A stretch of 64,000 nucleotides of DNA from Candidatus Gastranaerophilales bacterium (GTDB lineage: Bacteria; Cyanobacteriota; Vampirovibrionia; Gastranaerophilales; Gastranaerophilaceae): positions 35,465 through 99,464 of the forward strand of contig JAEELO010000001.1 in assembly GCA_016282705.1 (NCBI GenBank). Reading direction: 5' to 3'. Below the pieces are notes generated by a model that ran no database searches, was not told the DNA's origin, and worked only from the letters and a program-made list of their open reading frames with translations. Positions 35,813 to 45,379 of the stretch are shown here, piece after piece. Numbering within the stretch: position 1 is the stretch's first letter; every line of letters starts with the position of its first letter. A program made the position numbers and the translations under genes.

Positions 35813-36823
35813 ATGTTAATCGTAATGCAGCCAAATACAACTGAACAAAATATAGAAAAAGTTGTAAATTTTATAAAAAGCAAAGGATTTGAAGCACATA
35901 TATCAAAGGGTTCTGACCATACCGTTATTGGTGCTGTCGGACGAAAAGTTATAGATAAAAGAGATATAGAACTTCTTGACGGAGTCCGAGAGGTTATCAG
36001 AATAAGTTCTCCTTATAAATTGGTAAGTCGTGTATTTAAACAAGAAGATACAATAATCGATGTAAAAGGCGTGAAATTCGGCGGCGGACATATCGGAATG
36101 ATTGCAGGCCCTTGTACAGTCGAAAGTTATGAACAAATGGATGAAACCGCAAAAAGACTTTGCGAATGCGGAGTAAAAGTATTAAGAGGCGGTGCATTTA
36201 AACCCAGAACTTCACCGTATGCTTTTCAAGGATTGGGAGAAGAAGGTCTTAAAATATTAAGAGAAGTCGCTGATAAATATGATATGAGAGTTACTTCAGA
36301 AGTTATGGAAGTATCCCAAATTCCGTTATTTGAAAAGTATGTTGATATTTTGCAAGTCGGTGCAAGAAATATGCAAAATTTCAACTTGCTAAGAAGTTTG
36401 GGAGAAATTCGTAAACCGATATTATTAAAAAGAGGACTAAGTGCAACAATAGAAGAATGGCTTATGTCAGCAGAATATATAATGTCAGGAGGAAACAGAG
36501 AAATTATTCTTTGTGAAAGAGGAATAAGAACATTTGAGAAAATGACAAGAAATACACTGGATATAAGTGCAATTCCCGTTGTTCAAAAAATAAGCCATTT
36601 GCCAATCTTAGTAGACCCGAGCCATGCTACAGGGTTAAGAAATATTGTTCCTTCTATGTCAAAAGCAGCGATAGCTGCCGGTGCCGATGGCTTAATAATT
36701 GAAGTGCATTATTCTCCTGAAACTGCGGTTTGTGATGGTGCCCAATCATTATATCCCGATCAATTCGCAGAACTTTTTGAAGAGCTTAAAGCACTTGCAA
36801 AAATTATCAAAAAAAGTTTTTAA
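35813..36823 (+). CDS. aroF: 3-deoxy-7-phosphoheptulonate synthase (DAHP synthase)
   Basis: First enzyme of the shikimate pathway, joining phosphoenolpyruvate and erythrose 4-phosphate. Residues ~1-70 form a ferredoxin-like regulatory domain (VMQPNTTEQNIEKVVNFIK) used for aromatic-amino-acid feedback in this class. The barrel contains AGPCTVESYEQ, RGGAFKPRTSPYAFQG, QVGARNMQNF, LKRGLSATIEEWL and DPSHATG. The 336-residue length fits the type I beta (AroAA(F)/KDO8P-like) subfamily. Monocistronic with its own promoter and terminator; aroA is at 56795. Confidence 0.94.
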   Translation: MLIVMQPNTTEQNIEKVVNFIKSKGFEAHISKGSDHTVIGAVGRKVIDKRDIELLDGVREVIRISSPYKLVSRVFKQEDTIIDVKGVKFGGGHIGMIAGPCTVESYEQMDETAKRLCECGVKVLRGGAFKPRTSPYAFQGLGEEGLKILREVADKYDMRVTSEVMEVSQIPLFEKYVDILQVGARNMQNFNLLRSLGEIRKPILLKRGLSATIEEWLMSAEYIMSGGNREIILCERGIRTFEKMTRNTLDISAIPVVQKISHLPILVDPSHATGLRNIVPSMSKAAIAAGADGLIIEVHYSPETAVCDGAQSLYPDQFAELFEELKALAKIIKKSF

Positions 36824-36832
36824 AATAAAAAT

Positions 36833-36860
36833 AAGGCGGAACTTCTTCCGCCTTACTTTT
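36833..36860 (+). terminator. Terminator between aroF and thrC
   Basis: AAGGCGGAA (36833-36841) pairs with TTCCGCCTT (36846-36854) around CTTC, followed by ACTTTT. It lies between two convergent genes and may serve both. Confidence 0.85.
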
Positions 36861-36864
36861 ATAA

Positions 36865-37932
36865 TTATAAATTTATAACTTTTAAAATTTCTTGTAAATC
36901 TGCTTTTGTTTTCTTTACTTCGGCATGTGAATATTTTATAGCACTGTCAGGGTCTTTTAAACCGTTACCTGTAAGTATACATACAGAGGTTGAACCTTCT
37001 TTTATAAGTCCCATTTTATTAGCTTTTATTAAACCTGCAACGGATGCTGCACTTCCGGGTTCAGCTAATATACCTTCAGTAGAAGCCATTAATTTATATG
37101 CTTCAATAATTTCATTATCCGTTACACTGTCAATTCTTCCGTTTGATAAGTCTCTTGCACGTTCAGCTTGTTTCCAGCTTGCCGGATTACCTATTCTGAT
37201 GGCAGTTGCTATTGTTTCCGGATGTAAAATTCTTTCACCTCTTACAATAGCTGCAGCACCTTCTGCTTCATATCCCATCATTTTAGGAAGATGTGACGAT
37301 TTTTTAAGTGCATAGAATTCTTCATAACCCTTAAAATAGGCTGTTATATTACCTGCGTTTCCGACAGGAATGAAATGATAGTCGGGTGCATCGCCCAATG
37401 CTTCAATTATTTCAAAAGCACCTGTTTTTTGCCCTTCTATCCTGTACGGATTTACAGAGTTAACAAGTGTAATTGGTGAATTTTTTGAAATTTCTATAAC
37501 CATTTCAAGCGCTTCGTCAAAATTGCCATCAATTGCTATAATTTCAGCCCCGTACATCATTGCTTGAGAAAGTTTGCCTAATGCTATATATCCGTCAGGA
37601 ATTAGTACAAAAACTCTAACACCCGCTTTGGCACCGTATGCTGCAGCTGCGGCACTGGTATTTCCTGTAGATGCGCATATGATTGCTTTTGAACCATCTT
37701 CAACAGCTTTGGTTACAGCCATTGTCATGCCTCTGTCTTTAAAACTTCCCGTTGGATTTGCTCCTTCATATTTTAAATAAAGATTGCCTTTTAATCCTAT
37801 CTTGCGTGCTAAGTTATCTGCTTTTATTAACGGGGTGTTTCCTTCGTTTAATGTAATAACAGGAGTTTTATCGGTTACCGGTAAATATTCTCTATATTTG
37901 TTAATTAATCCTTGATAGTGATTCTTTTCCAT
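36865..37932 (-). CDS. thrC: Threonine synthase
   Basis: PLP enzyme of 355 residues that converts O-phosphohomoserine to threonine. [19 protein letters not shown] holds the catalytic lysine, [16 protein letters not shown] binds the substrate, and [14 protein letters not shown] binds the cofactor phosphate. Full length, with AGGAG before the ATG. It follows hom by 9 bases, so the two form a threonine operon; thrB is absent from the window. Confidence 0.95.
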   Translation of the reverse strand: MEKNHYQGLINKYREYLPVTDKTPVITLNEGNTPLIKADNLARKIGLKGNLYLKYEGANPTGSFKDRGMTMAVTKAVEDGSKAIICASTGNTSAAAAAYGAKAGVRVFVLIPDGYIALGKLSQAMMYGAEIIAIDGNFDEALEMVIEISKNSPITLVNSVNPYRIEGQKTGAFEIIEALGDAPDYHFIPVGNAGNITAYFKGYEEFYALKKSSHLPKMMGYEAEGAAAIVRGERILHPETIATAIRIGNPASWKQAERARDLSNGRIDSVTDNEIIEAYKLMASTEGILAEPGSAASVAGLIKANKMGLIKEGSTSVCILTGNGLKDPDSAIKYSHAEVKKTKADLQEILKVINL

Positions 37933-37941
37933 ATTATTCTC

Positions 37942-39213
37942 CTAATTCATTACTCTTAAAAGATTATCAATATTTTTTATGCTTTCTGATTTAAGCATAT
38001 CTTTTAATGCATTTTGTACATCGGATTCTTTGCTTTTTTCCGTTATAACCACAATTTCGGCTGTGTTATCTTCATTAATTCCCTTTTGCATAATAGTAGA
38101 TATGTTTATGTTATTTTGTCCGCATATAGTTCCTATTAATCCTATTACCCCCGGATGGTTGCCTGCGGTAATTGCAATATAATATTCGTTATAAGTATCA
38201 CCTATATTAATTTGTTCCGCATATTCATCATGCCTGCATATAGCAAGAGGAATAGGATTATTTGTAACTTCTAAATCCGAAGCTAAAACAAGCAAATCGC
38301 CGACGACAGAACTTGCTGTAGGTTCTGAACCTGCACCTGCTCCCGTAAATACTAAATCGCCGACAGGATAACCGGATAACATAATCGAATTTGTAGCATT
38401 TTTAACTTTTGCTAATAAATGTTTCTTAGCAACAAGCATAGGGTGTACTCTTACATCTATCTCGCCATTTTCTAAAACCTGACCTAAAGCAATTAATTTA
38501 ATCGTATATCCCAGTTCTTTTGCTGATTTTATATCATTAGCTTTTATTTTTGTAATACCTTCTCTATATATTTTATTTATATCTATTTTCTTTCCGAAAG
38601 AGATTGTAGATAAAACAGCAAGTTTATATGTTGCATCAAATCCTTCCACATCACCTGTTGGGTCGGTTTCTGCATAACCAAGCTCTTGAGCTTGTTTAAG
38701 TGCTGTTTCATATGAAAGTTCTTTTTCCGCCATTTTTGTCAGAATATAATTAGTTGTTCCGTTTAATATAGCCGCAATTTTATGTATTTTATTTGCACAT
38801 AGTATTGTTTTTATAGGCATTATTATAGGAATACCACCTGCAACTGCAGCTTCATATAGTATTATTACGTTATTCTCTTTTGCACATTGAAATAATTCAC
38901 TTCCTTTTTTTGCCAGAAGCTCTTTATTTGCTGTAACTATATGTTTTTTGTTTTTAATTGCAGTTGTCAGAATATCAAATGCAGGATCAGTACCTCCTGC
39001 AACTTCTATTACAACATCAATATCAGGATTATTAACTATTTCATAAGGATTATCAGTTAATAATTCATAATTAAAATTTTCAATATTTCTTTTCTTATTA
39101 ATATTTTTTACGGCAATCTTTTGTATTTTTATTTCAGGAAATGACTGTAAAACTTTATAAACACCTGTTCCTACAGTACCAAAACCTATTATTCCTACTT
39201 TCAATGTTTTCAT
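37942..39213 (-). CDS. hom: Homoserine dehydrogenase with ACT domain
   Basis: NAD(P)-dependent enzyme of 423 residues that reduces aspartate semialdehyde to homoserine. IIGFGTVGTGVYKVL is the dinucleotide fold; VIEVAGGTDPA, TANKELLAKKG and ILNGTTNYILTKM are catalytic-domain motifs. LGYAETDPTGDVEGFDATYK binds substrate. The C-terminal ~80 residues (PGVIGLIGTICGQNNINISTIMQ) form an ACT domain that normally gives threonine feedback inhibition. First gene of the hom-thrC pair. Confidence 0.95.
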   Translation of the reverse strand: MKTLKVGIIGFGTVGTGVYKVLQSFPEIKIQKIAVKNINKKRNIENFNYELLTDNPYEIVNNPDIDVVIEVAGGTDPAFDILTTAIKNKKHIVTANKELLAKKGSELFQCAKENNVIILYEAAVAGGIPIIMPIKTILCANKIHKIAAILNGTTNYILTKMAEKELSYETALKQAQELGYAETDPTGDVEGFDATYKLAVLSTISFGKKIDINKIYREGITKIKANDIKSAKELGYTIKLIALGQVLENGEIDVRVHPMLVAKKHLLAKVKNATNSIMLSGYPVGDLVFTGAGAGSEPTASSVVGDLLVLASDLEVTNNPIPLAICRHDEYAEQINIGDTYNEYYIAITAGNHPGVIGLIGTICGQNNINISTIMQKGINEDNTAEIVVITEKSKESDVQNALKDMLKSESIKNIDNLLRVMN

Positions 39214-39392
39214 AATAACTCCATATATATGTTATATCTTCAATTAAACCACAACAATTACCAAAAAAATATACAAAATTAATATTATTAAAATCACATT
39301 AAGAAATGTAACAAATTTGGTTCTTTGCGATTTTGGAAATTAATAAATGTTTTTATATATTTGTAGGCGCGAAAGATATTAGGAGATATATT

Positions 39393-39617
39393 ATGGGTTA
39401 TGTTTCATTAATAAATATAAGTAGTGGACAAACCGGACATACAGCAGTATTTTCAGCATCAAGAGGCGGTGGTGAAACAGCAGGTACAGTTGCAAGCAGC
39501 GGTTTTTCTTCCGCAGCTGATATATCATATTTCGGCGGTGAAACAGCAGGAAGTGTAGCAAGCAGTTCAGGAGGTTCATGCGGTGGCTGCGGTTGCTCAT
39601 TTACTGCAATAGCATAA
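39393..39617 (+). CDS. Small Gly/Ser/Cys-rich peptide, RiPP-precursor-like
   Basis: Start ATG 39393 is fixed by AGGAG seven bases upstream; the frame extends 5' only through unsupported sequence. The 74-residue product has two imperfect internal repeats, GGGETAGTVASSGFSS and GGETAGSVASSSGG, and ends in SCGGCGCSFTAIA with three cysteines. A short N-terminal part (MGYVSLINIS) is followed by low-complexity Gly/Ser. This looks like a modified-peptide precursor (leader plus Cys/Gly core) or a small surface protein. No maturase or exporter is adjacent, so the RiPP idea is only an inference. Confidence 0.6.
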   Translation: MGYVSLINISSGQTGHTAVFSASRGGGETAGTVASSGFSSAADISYFGGETAGSVASSSGGSCGGCGCSFTAIA

Positions 39618-39648
39618 TGATAATATTATTTAAATAATATAATTGTAA

Positions 39649-39676
39649 AAAACAGAGACCTTTTGGTCTCTGTTTT
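39649..39676. terminator. Bidirectional terminator
   Basis: AAAACAGAGACC (39649-39660) pairs with GGTCTCTGTTTT (39665-39676) around TTTT. It separates the convergent peptide gene and zinc-ribbon gene and suits both strands. Confidence 0.9.
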
Positions 39677-39696
39677 CTCTCATTTATTATTTATTT

Positions 39697-39975
39697 TTAT
39701 GCTTGCGGTGCTTCTTTCATTGCTGCATAGCAATCTTTACAATATACTTCTTTCCCTTCGATTGGCTTAAACGGAACTTTTGTTTGGCATCCGCATTTTG
39801 AACAAGTTACTTCGTAAAGTTTTTTTCTGTTTTTCTGTCTTCTGTTTTTTCTACATTCAGGGCAGCGTTTTGGCTTATTAACAAGACCTCTTGCTGCATA
39901 GAATTCTTGTTCACCAGCAGTAAACACAAATTCACTTCCGCAATCTTCGCAAATAAGCTTTTCGTCTTCGTACAT
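39697..39975 (-). CDS. Zinc-ribbon protein with four CxxC motifs
   Basis: Product of 92 residues with CEDCG, CPECR, CSKCGC and CKDC, enough for two zinc sites, separated by a basic KNRRQKNRKK segment. It matches the probable zinc-ribbon proteins (zf-trcl-like, with AARGLVNKPKRCPEC) found in Cyanobacteria relatives and other phyla. AAGGAG lies 8 bases before ATG 39975. No membrane segment. A nucleic-acid-binding role is plausible but not shown. Confidence 0.75.
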   Translation of the reverse strand: MYEDEKLICEDCGSEFVFTAGEQEFYAARGLVNKPKRCPECRKNRRQKNRKKLYEVTCSKCGCQTKVPFKPIEGKEVYCKDCYAAMKEAPQA

Positions 39976-40223
39976 TTTGTTTTCTCCTTAGTTTGGTAAT
40001 GCTTGTAAATAATTTGCGATAGGAATTAAAAGTTTAATTACTAAATAGTTATCTACATGAAATATTTTATAATTTAACTTCAATTTTAGCAAGAAGAATG
40101 TTGCACTAATTTTATGTTAAAGCTATATTAAGTTATGTAAAAATTTTATTTTTTATTTCTGTTATATGGCAATAATATTGCTTTAGGATATTTGTAGACA
40201 TGGGTATGTAGCTGTGAGGAACA

Positions 40224-41342
40224 ATGGTCTATTCAATAGGGGTACACAACATAAACAATAATAGGATGAACGCAGTATCCTTTAAAGCAGAGGCAGATGA
40301 CAAAAAAGGAATGTGCGAAAATCACGATACACTTATGTATCAGGAAACAAAAAAACATCCTATTACAACAGGTCTTAAAATTCAGTCAGATAAGCTTAAA
40401 AAAGCATTTACAACATATCCTAAAAAGGGTTTAAAAGGTAGTAAAAATGCTAATTTCTACGAATTTTTAACAATGGGCACCGTACCTTATCTTGTTGGTA
40501 GTGCAGGAATGATTGCCGTATTTAATCTTGCAAGCAGATTCTTTAATACAGCGGATGCTAAAAATGCTTCAAAACTCGGTAAAAAAATGGGACTTGGTGT
40601 CTTATTTTACGGAGTTGCAAAAACACTATCCAAAAAATTTATTGAAATTCCAGTTAAAGCAAAATACGGAATAGACGTTAACCTTCCTTACAGAAAAGTA
40701 ATAAATGAATTACCGGAAGAAGACAATCAAAATAATTTAGTTTCTTATGAATATCATAAAGCTTTTGAAAGTGTAGATTTCCCTCGTTGGGATTTGTTCT
40801 ATAACAATAAAAACTTTGGTGAAGGCAGAAATGCATATTTCGTAAAAGTCGGTAAAAAACTCGGAATAAAGAATGATGATTTAGAGCATGCCGATCAGAA
40901 AGTTAAACCTGCTATTAAAGAAAAAGTTGTTAAAACCAGATTATTTTCAAATTTAAGTTCATATCTGTGGGCAGCAACAGGTGTTGGTATTGCAATGCAA
41001 ACCCCATGGGAAAATTTTAATGTTAATCTTGCAAAAAGATTTAATGCTTGGAAAAATTGCAGACAAATTGCACAAAATGCAAAATTAACAGGAATACCTT
41101 TTAAGAAACATACATATTTAGTTCAAGATTTTGGTAAAAAATTTGTTGAAAGTTTCAAAGAATTTGTAAACGGGAAAAATGCAAAAACCAATATAGCAGG
41201 CCGAGTTCTTTTAGGTGCTGCAATTGGCATGACTTTAATAGGCAATTTTTCAACTTTATTTAACTTTAATAAGTATAAGGGTACAAAACCAAGCGCATCA
41301 TCTTCGCTTATAGATGAAAGTAAAGAAAAGGTAGTATGTTAG
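40224..41342 (+). CDS. Uncharacterised membrane protein with SFKA motif, operon gene 1
   Basis: Unrecognised 372-residue protein, first of a four-gene operon. SFKA is at residues 19-22. Membrane segments occur near 90-110 (YLVGSAGMIAVFNLASRFF), 125-140, 245-262 (YLWAATGVGIAMQTPW) and 330-348 (VLLGAAIGMTLIGNFSTLF). The stretch IPVKAKYGIDVNLPY aligns with APLKARTGVDIHQKY in the next protein at the matching place, so the two share a membrane domain. GAGG precedes the ATG, and the next gene starts one base after the stop. No signal peptide. Confidence 0.7.
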   Translation: MVYSIGVHNINNNRMNAVSFKAEADDKKGMCENHDTLMYQETKKHPITTGLKIQSDKLKKAFTTYPKKGLKGSKNANFYEFLTMGTVPYLVGSAGMIAVFNLASRFFNTADAKNASKLGKKMGLGVLFYGVAKTLSKKFIEIPVKAKYGIDVNLPYRKVINELPEEDNQNNLVSYEYHKAFESVDFPRWDLFYNNKNFGEGRNAYFVKVGKKLGIKNDDLEHADQKVKPAIKEKVVKTRLFSNLSSYLWAATGVGIAMQTPWENFNVNLAKRFNAWKNCRQIAQNAKLTGIPFKKHTYLVQDFGKKFVESFKEFVNGKNAKTNIAGRVLLGAAIGMTLIGNFSTLFNFNKYKGTKPSASSSLIDESKEKVVC

Positions 41343-41343
41343 G

Positions 41344-43635
41344 ATGACAAATATTTTAAATTCAATAATTGCCAACCAACCGATATATCCTGCACAACAG
41401 GATAATAAGCCTGTCTTTACTTTTGACAGCGACGGCAAAATTAAACCGCTAAAAGGCAAAGGAAAATTACTTCCTTCAAGAGTTTTCGGTTCTCCTATTG
41501 AATATGTAAAAGATTTAAAACAAGATATAGTTAATATAGGAAGAGCTGCAAAAGGTCAAGCTAATGACCATGAACTCGGAAGAATTAATGATGTTGCAAT
41601 GAAACTTGGTTCTTTAGGCTTAGCTTCATATTTATTTGTAAAAAATCCTTTAAAATTAAGTAAAGCAATGGAATTTGTAGGTTTTGGAACCTTCTTTGCT
41701 TCAATGGCATTATGGCCAAAACTTGCAATTCAGGCTCCTCTAAAAGCCAGAACAGGTGTAGATATACATCAAAAATATATTGATTCACAGGGTCGTAAGA
41801 AAATGTTATATCAAGATCCTCAATATGTTTTAACTGATATGTATACAAGAGAAGATTTAGACAGAATAGGTAAAAAATTAGGTGTTAGTGAAAATCTTCC
41901 GGACAGAGATAATTTTATAAAACAAAGAGCACAAAAAACTGCACTTCAAGGTAATACTTTATGGATGATGACAGCGGGTGTTGCAACTCCTGTAATGAGT
42001 GCTTTAGCTTGTAACGCTTTGGAAAAACCTGTAGGCGAATTAATTCAAAGATATGATTTAAAATCTACCGAAAGAGCATTGGAAAACGGTGCTAAAATAG
42101 GTATATTTGATAAATTAAAAATGATGATTCAATCAAGAAGATTGGATCGTTTCTTGACAAAAAATGCTGATAAACCTTTAGATGCAAGCATGATAAGAAG
42201 ATTATCCGGAATGATGGGTAAACAAGCTTCCTCCTTATCGTTAAATGATGTTATAGGTCAAGAATTATCAGGATTTAGAACCCCTGTTGATAGCGGTTTT
42301 GTAAGAGAAACATTAAAATCAATTATTCCTGATTCCGTAATCTCATCATTAAGCGGAAAAACAAAAGAAACATATGAAGCTGCAGTTGCAAGTAAAAACT
42401 TCGGTTTAATTGCAAGAATTCTTTCTGTAGCGGCTGAAGATTCAGAACGTCAACAAACTATTTTAAGTGGTACTATAGAACAAACTTTAAAATCTGCATA
42501 TGAAAAGAAATCAATTCCGACAGTATCTCAATTCGCGGATAAAATAAAAGCAATGCATGCCAGTGTTGCTGATTTTGCAGCAAGACATAAAATTATCGGA
42601 AGATTTTTAGATGTTAGAGCAGGTGTTAATGCAGGTTCTTATAAAGCAAATCAATGGAACAAAATCGCAGATAAATTTATTAAATCTCTTCATTTAAGTT
42701 CAAAAGAACTCAGAAAAGTAGCAGATGGTGATATGTCTGTTATAGAAAGAAAAATGCAGGAATTAGCCGGCTCTAAAGATTTTGATTCCGTAATAGCAAC
42801 TTTATCGAAATTAATTTCGGGTTATGATAGTGTTACCGGTTCACTAATGCAACAAGGCGGTAATGCTAAAGTTGTATCTGCATATGAACATGCAGTCCAA
42901 GCATTGATAGACTCAGGAAGTGAAGGATTGGCAGAAAAAGCTAAAACAATTGCCAGAAATACTTCTTATAATGCATCACAAAATGCTCTTGGTGCTAAAG
43001 CTACAGTTATGAGATTACTTCAAACATTGGATCTTCAAAGACAAATTTCACAAGGTTCTTATCGTAAAACTATTACAAGTTTATTACGTAAAAATAATTT
43101 AAAAGCAGATGATGCAACAATACAAAAATTAATTGAAGCAAGTAAGAAGATAATGATGTCAGCATCTATTACGGACTATACCGAAAAAATAAAAGGTTTA
43201 TCCGATAAAGAATTTAAAATAGTAATGGAAGCTTTATTCAGAGGCAGAAAATCCGAAGTTGAACAAAGTATACAAAGAACAATGGGTGCTACAGGTGCAA
43301 AAGGTATAATAGATTCCTTTAGAGCTCATAAAGAAAAAGTAGTTCAAGATGTTGTTAATTGGCAAAATACAATAACTCCCGAATTATCAAGACGTGTTGC
43401 TTCAACCGCAACCAACGGCACAAATGCAGAAAGCAGAAATAACTTGATAGGCGGTCCGGTAAAAGAAACATTACAAAATATTTGTAAAAAAGCATATAAT
43501 TCTAAAAAATGGATGAAAATATTTGGTGGTACAATGATTGCATTAACTGCAGCAACATTAATTGCCGGATTATTCATCGGACGTAAAGGTAAAACAGAAA
43601 AACAGGTAGAAGCGGAAAACAAGAAAAATGTCTAG
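41344..43635 (+). CDS. Large uncharacterised helical membrane protein, operon gene 2
   Basis: Unrecognised 763-residue protein. Residues ~75-150 form a membrane region (LGSLGLASYLFVKNP and VGFGTFFASMALWPKLAI), then APLKARTGVDIHQKY as in gene 1, then a third segment LWMMTAGVATPVMSALAC. Residues ~260-700 are a long helical, soluble-looking region. A single C-terminal helix (GGTMIALTAATLIAGLFIG) is followed by a basic/acidic tail. The GH13 gene overlaps its 3' end by 8 bases (ATGTCTAG), so the two are translationally coupled. Function unknown. Confidence 0.72.
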   Translation: MTNILNSIIANQPIYPAQQDNKPVFTFDSDGKIKPLKGKGKLLPSRVFGSPIEYVKDLKQDIVNIGRAAKGQANDHELGRINDVAMKLGSLGLASYLFVKNPLKLSKAMEFVGFGTFFASMALWPKLAIQAPLKARTGVDIHQKYIDSQGRKKMLYQDPQYVLTDMYTREDLDRIGKKLGVSENLPDRDNFIKQRAQKTALQGNTLWMMTAGVATPVMSALACNALEKPVGELIQRYDLKSTERALENGAKIGIFDKLKMMIQSRRLDRFLTKNADKPLDASMIRRLSGMMGKQASSLSLNDVIGQELSGFRTPVDSGFVRETLKSIIPDSVISSLSGKTKETYEAAVASKNFGLIARILSVAAEDSERQQTILSGTIEQTLKSAYEKKSIPTVSQFADKIKAMHASVADFAARHKIIGRFLDVRAGVNAGSYKANQWNKIADKFIKSLHLSSKELRKVADGDMSVIERKMQELAGSKDFDSVIATLSKLISGYDSVTGSLMQQGGNAKVVSAYEHAVQALIDSGSEGLAEKAKTIARNTSYNASQNALGAKATVMRLLQTLDLQRQISQGSYRKTITSLLRKNNLKADDATIQKLIEASKKIMMSASITDYTEKIKGLSDKEFKIVMEALFRGRKSEVEQSIQRTMGATGAKGIIDSFRAHKEKVVQDVVNWQNTITPELSRRVASTATNGTNAESRNNLIGGPVKETLQNICKKAYNSKKWMKIFGGTMIALTAATLIAGLFIGRKGKTEKQVEAENKKNV

Positions 43636-45370
43636 TTATATTAACAAATACATAAATATAGCACCAACAATGCCGGTTCAAATGACACCGGAACCGACGG
43701 CTGTTATGATGCCTCAGGCTCCTGTTCCTTCTTCTGTTCAACCTTTAGGAACAAATATTCTTGAAAGATTTCTTCAAAATCAGGCAATGGGTGCAACTCC
43801 TACTGTAACACCTGTTTCTAATACACAGACACCATATAAAAATACATTAAGAACAAAATTTAAAAATAATGATGCAACTATAATGGGAATTATTATAAGA
43901 AGTTTTGGTGCTGAAGATAAAAAAGGAAATCAGCTTTTAAGGGAAGGTGATGTCAGAGGTAACTTTAACAACGCTGTTAAAAGATTAGATGAACTTAAAA
44001 ACCTCGGTATAAATACTTTACATGTACTGCCGGTAAATCCTCCGGGAAAACATAATGCAATGGGTACGGCAGGTTCTTTATATGCACCTGAAGATTTCTT
44101 AAAAATAGATCCGGCTTTAGATGATCCGAACGATTCAAAAACTGTAAAAGAAGAATTTAAACATTTTGTAGAAGAATGTCATAAACGCGGAATTAGCGTA
44201 ATGCTTGATTTGCCAAGTTGTGCATCCTTTGATTTGTTCAAAGCAAGACCTGAATTAATGGCATTTGAAAAAGACGGAACACCAAAAACTCCGGGTGGTT
44301 GGAATGACATCAGAATGTTCAATCCTTGGAAAGATGAAACAAAAAGAGAATTAAATCCTGATTTATTAAAAATGCATTATGATTTTGTTGATATGTGCAT
44401 AGATTTAGGTATTGACGGTATAAGAAGCGACGTTGCAAGAACAAAACCGACAGAATTCTGGGATAATATAATTACTTATTCAAGAAAAAGAGACCCTGAA
44501 TTTGCATGGTTAGCTGAAAGTTATACATATGAAGATGCTTCACCTCAATTAAATATGAATTATGACAGACCGCAAGATTGCTTAAGAGCCGGATTTGACA
44601 GCTATTACGGTCAATATCATAACTTCCATGAATGGTTAAAGGCAAAAGATTTAACCGATTATGTAAGAGAAAATATCAATATGTCGCATGAAATGAATGC
44701 AGGTAAATCCTTAATTGGTTCATTTGGCACTCATGATGATATATCAATTATGAACCATGGCGGTGTTACATATTCTAACCTTGTTTCAGGTATTCAGGCA
44801 ACATTACCTATGTTAAATCCATACTATTTTGACGGATATCAATCAGGTGATGAATATGTTTATGATTTTGAAAATCAAACAGATAAACAAACCGATACGG
44901 ATTCTGAAGAATGTACCGTACACCACGGAAGACCTGATATATTCAATTTCTCAAGACCGTTAATCGGCGAACACCCCGAAATAGGTGATTTCATGAAAAA
45001 TACTTTGGAAATCAGAAAAAATCCGAAATATCATGATATACTAACAAAAGGTTCATTTATTCCTTTAAAAGTAAAAAATAATAAAAATGACCAAATAATT
45101 GCATATGCACGTCATTTAAACGGAAAAACTCTTCTGGTTGTTGCAAACAGAGATGTTAATTCAAGACAGGAAGGTTCTATTGAAATTCCCGGATTAAAAG
45201 AAAGTCAAAAACTACAAAATTTATTTAATTCATACGGTGAAAATTCCACATTACAAGCTGTTGATAATAAATTAAACGTAAGTTTAGGCTCCGGCAGAGT
45301 TCATTTATTTGAAATAGATACTCCAAATATTGAAAATGCCGGCTTAGAAGTAATGAAACAAAAATTATAA
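43628..45370 (+). CDS. GH13 alpha-amylase-family enzyme
   Basis: Glycoside hydrolase/transglycosidase of 580 residues. Residues 1-75 are Pro/Met/Thr-rich without a signal peptide. The barrel shows LKNLGINTLHVLPVNPPG, GIDGIRSDVA with the nucleophile Asp, AWLAES with the acid/base Glu and GSFGTHDD with the transition-state Asp, so all catalytic residues are in place. The C-terminal beta domain resembles amylase domain C. Without a signal peptide it should be cytoplasmic and act on glycogen or maltodextrin; hydrolase versus transferase cannot be told. Its coupling to the membrane-protein gene is unusual. Confidence 0.88.
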   Translation: MSSYINKYINIAPTMPVQMTPEPTAVMMPQAPVPSSVQPLGTNILERFLQNQAMGATPTVTPVSNTQTPYKNTLRTKFKNNDATIMGIIIRSFGAEDKKGNQLLREGDVRGNFNNAVKRLDELKNLGINTLHVLPVNPPGKHNAMGTAGSLYAPEDFLKIDPALDDPNDSKTVKEEFKHFVEECHKRGISVMLDLPSCASFDLFKARPELMAFEKDGTPKTPGGWNDIRMFNPWKDETKRELNPDLLKMHYDFVDMCIDLGIDGIRSDVARTKPTEFWDNIITYSRKRDPEFAWLAESYTYEDASPQLNMNYDRPQDCLRAGFDSYYGQYHNFHEWLKAKDLTDYVRENINMSHEMNAGKSLIGSFGTHDDISIMNHGGVTYSNLVSGIQATLPMLNPYYFDGYQSGDEYVYDFENQTDKQTDTDSEECTVHHGRPDIFNFSRPLIGEHPEIGDFMKNTLEIRKNPKYHDILTKGSFIPLKVKNNKNDQIIAYARHLNGKTLLVVANRDVNSRQEGSIEIPGLKESQKLQNLFNSYGENSTLQAVDNKLNVSLGSGRVHLFEIDTPNIENAGLEVMKQKL

Positions 45371-45379
45371 GGCAAGAAT

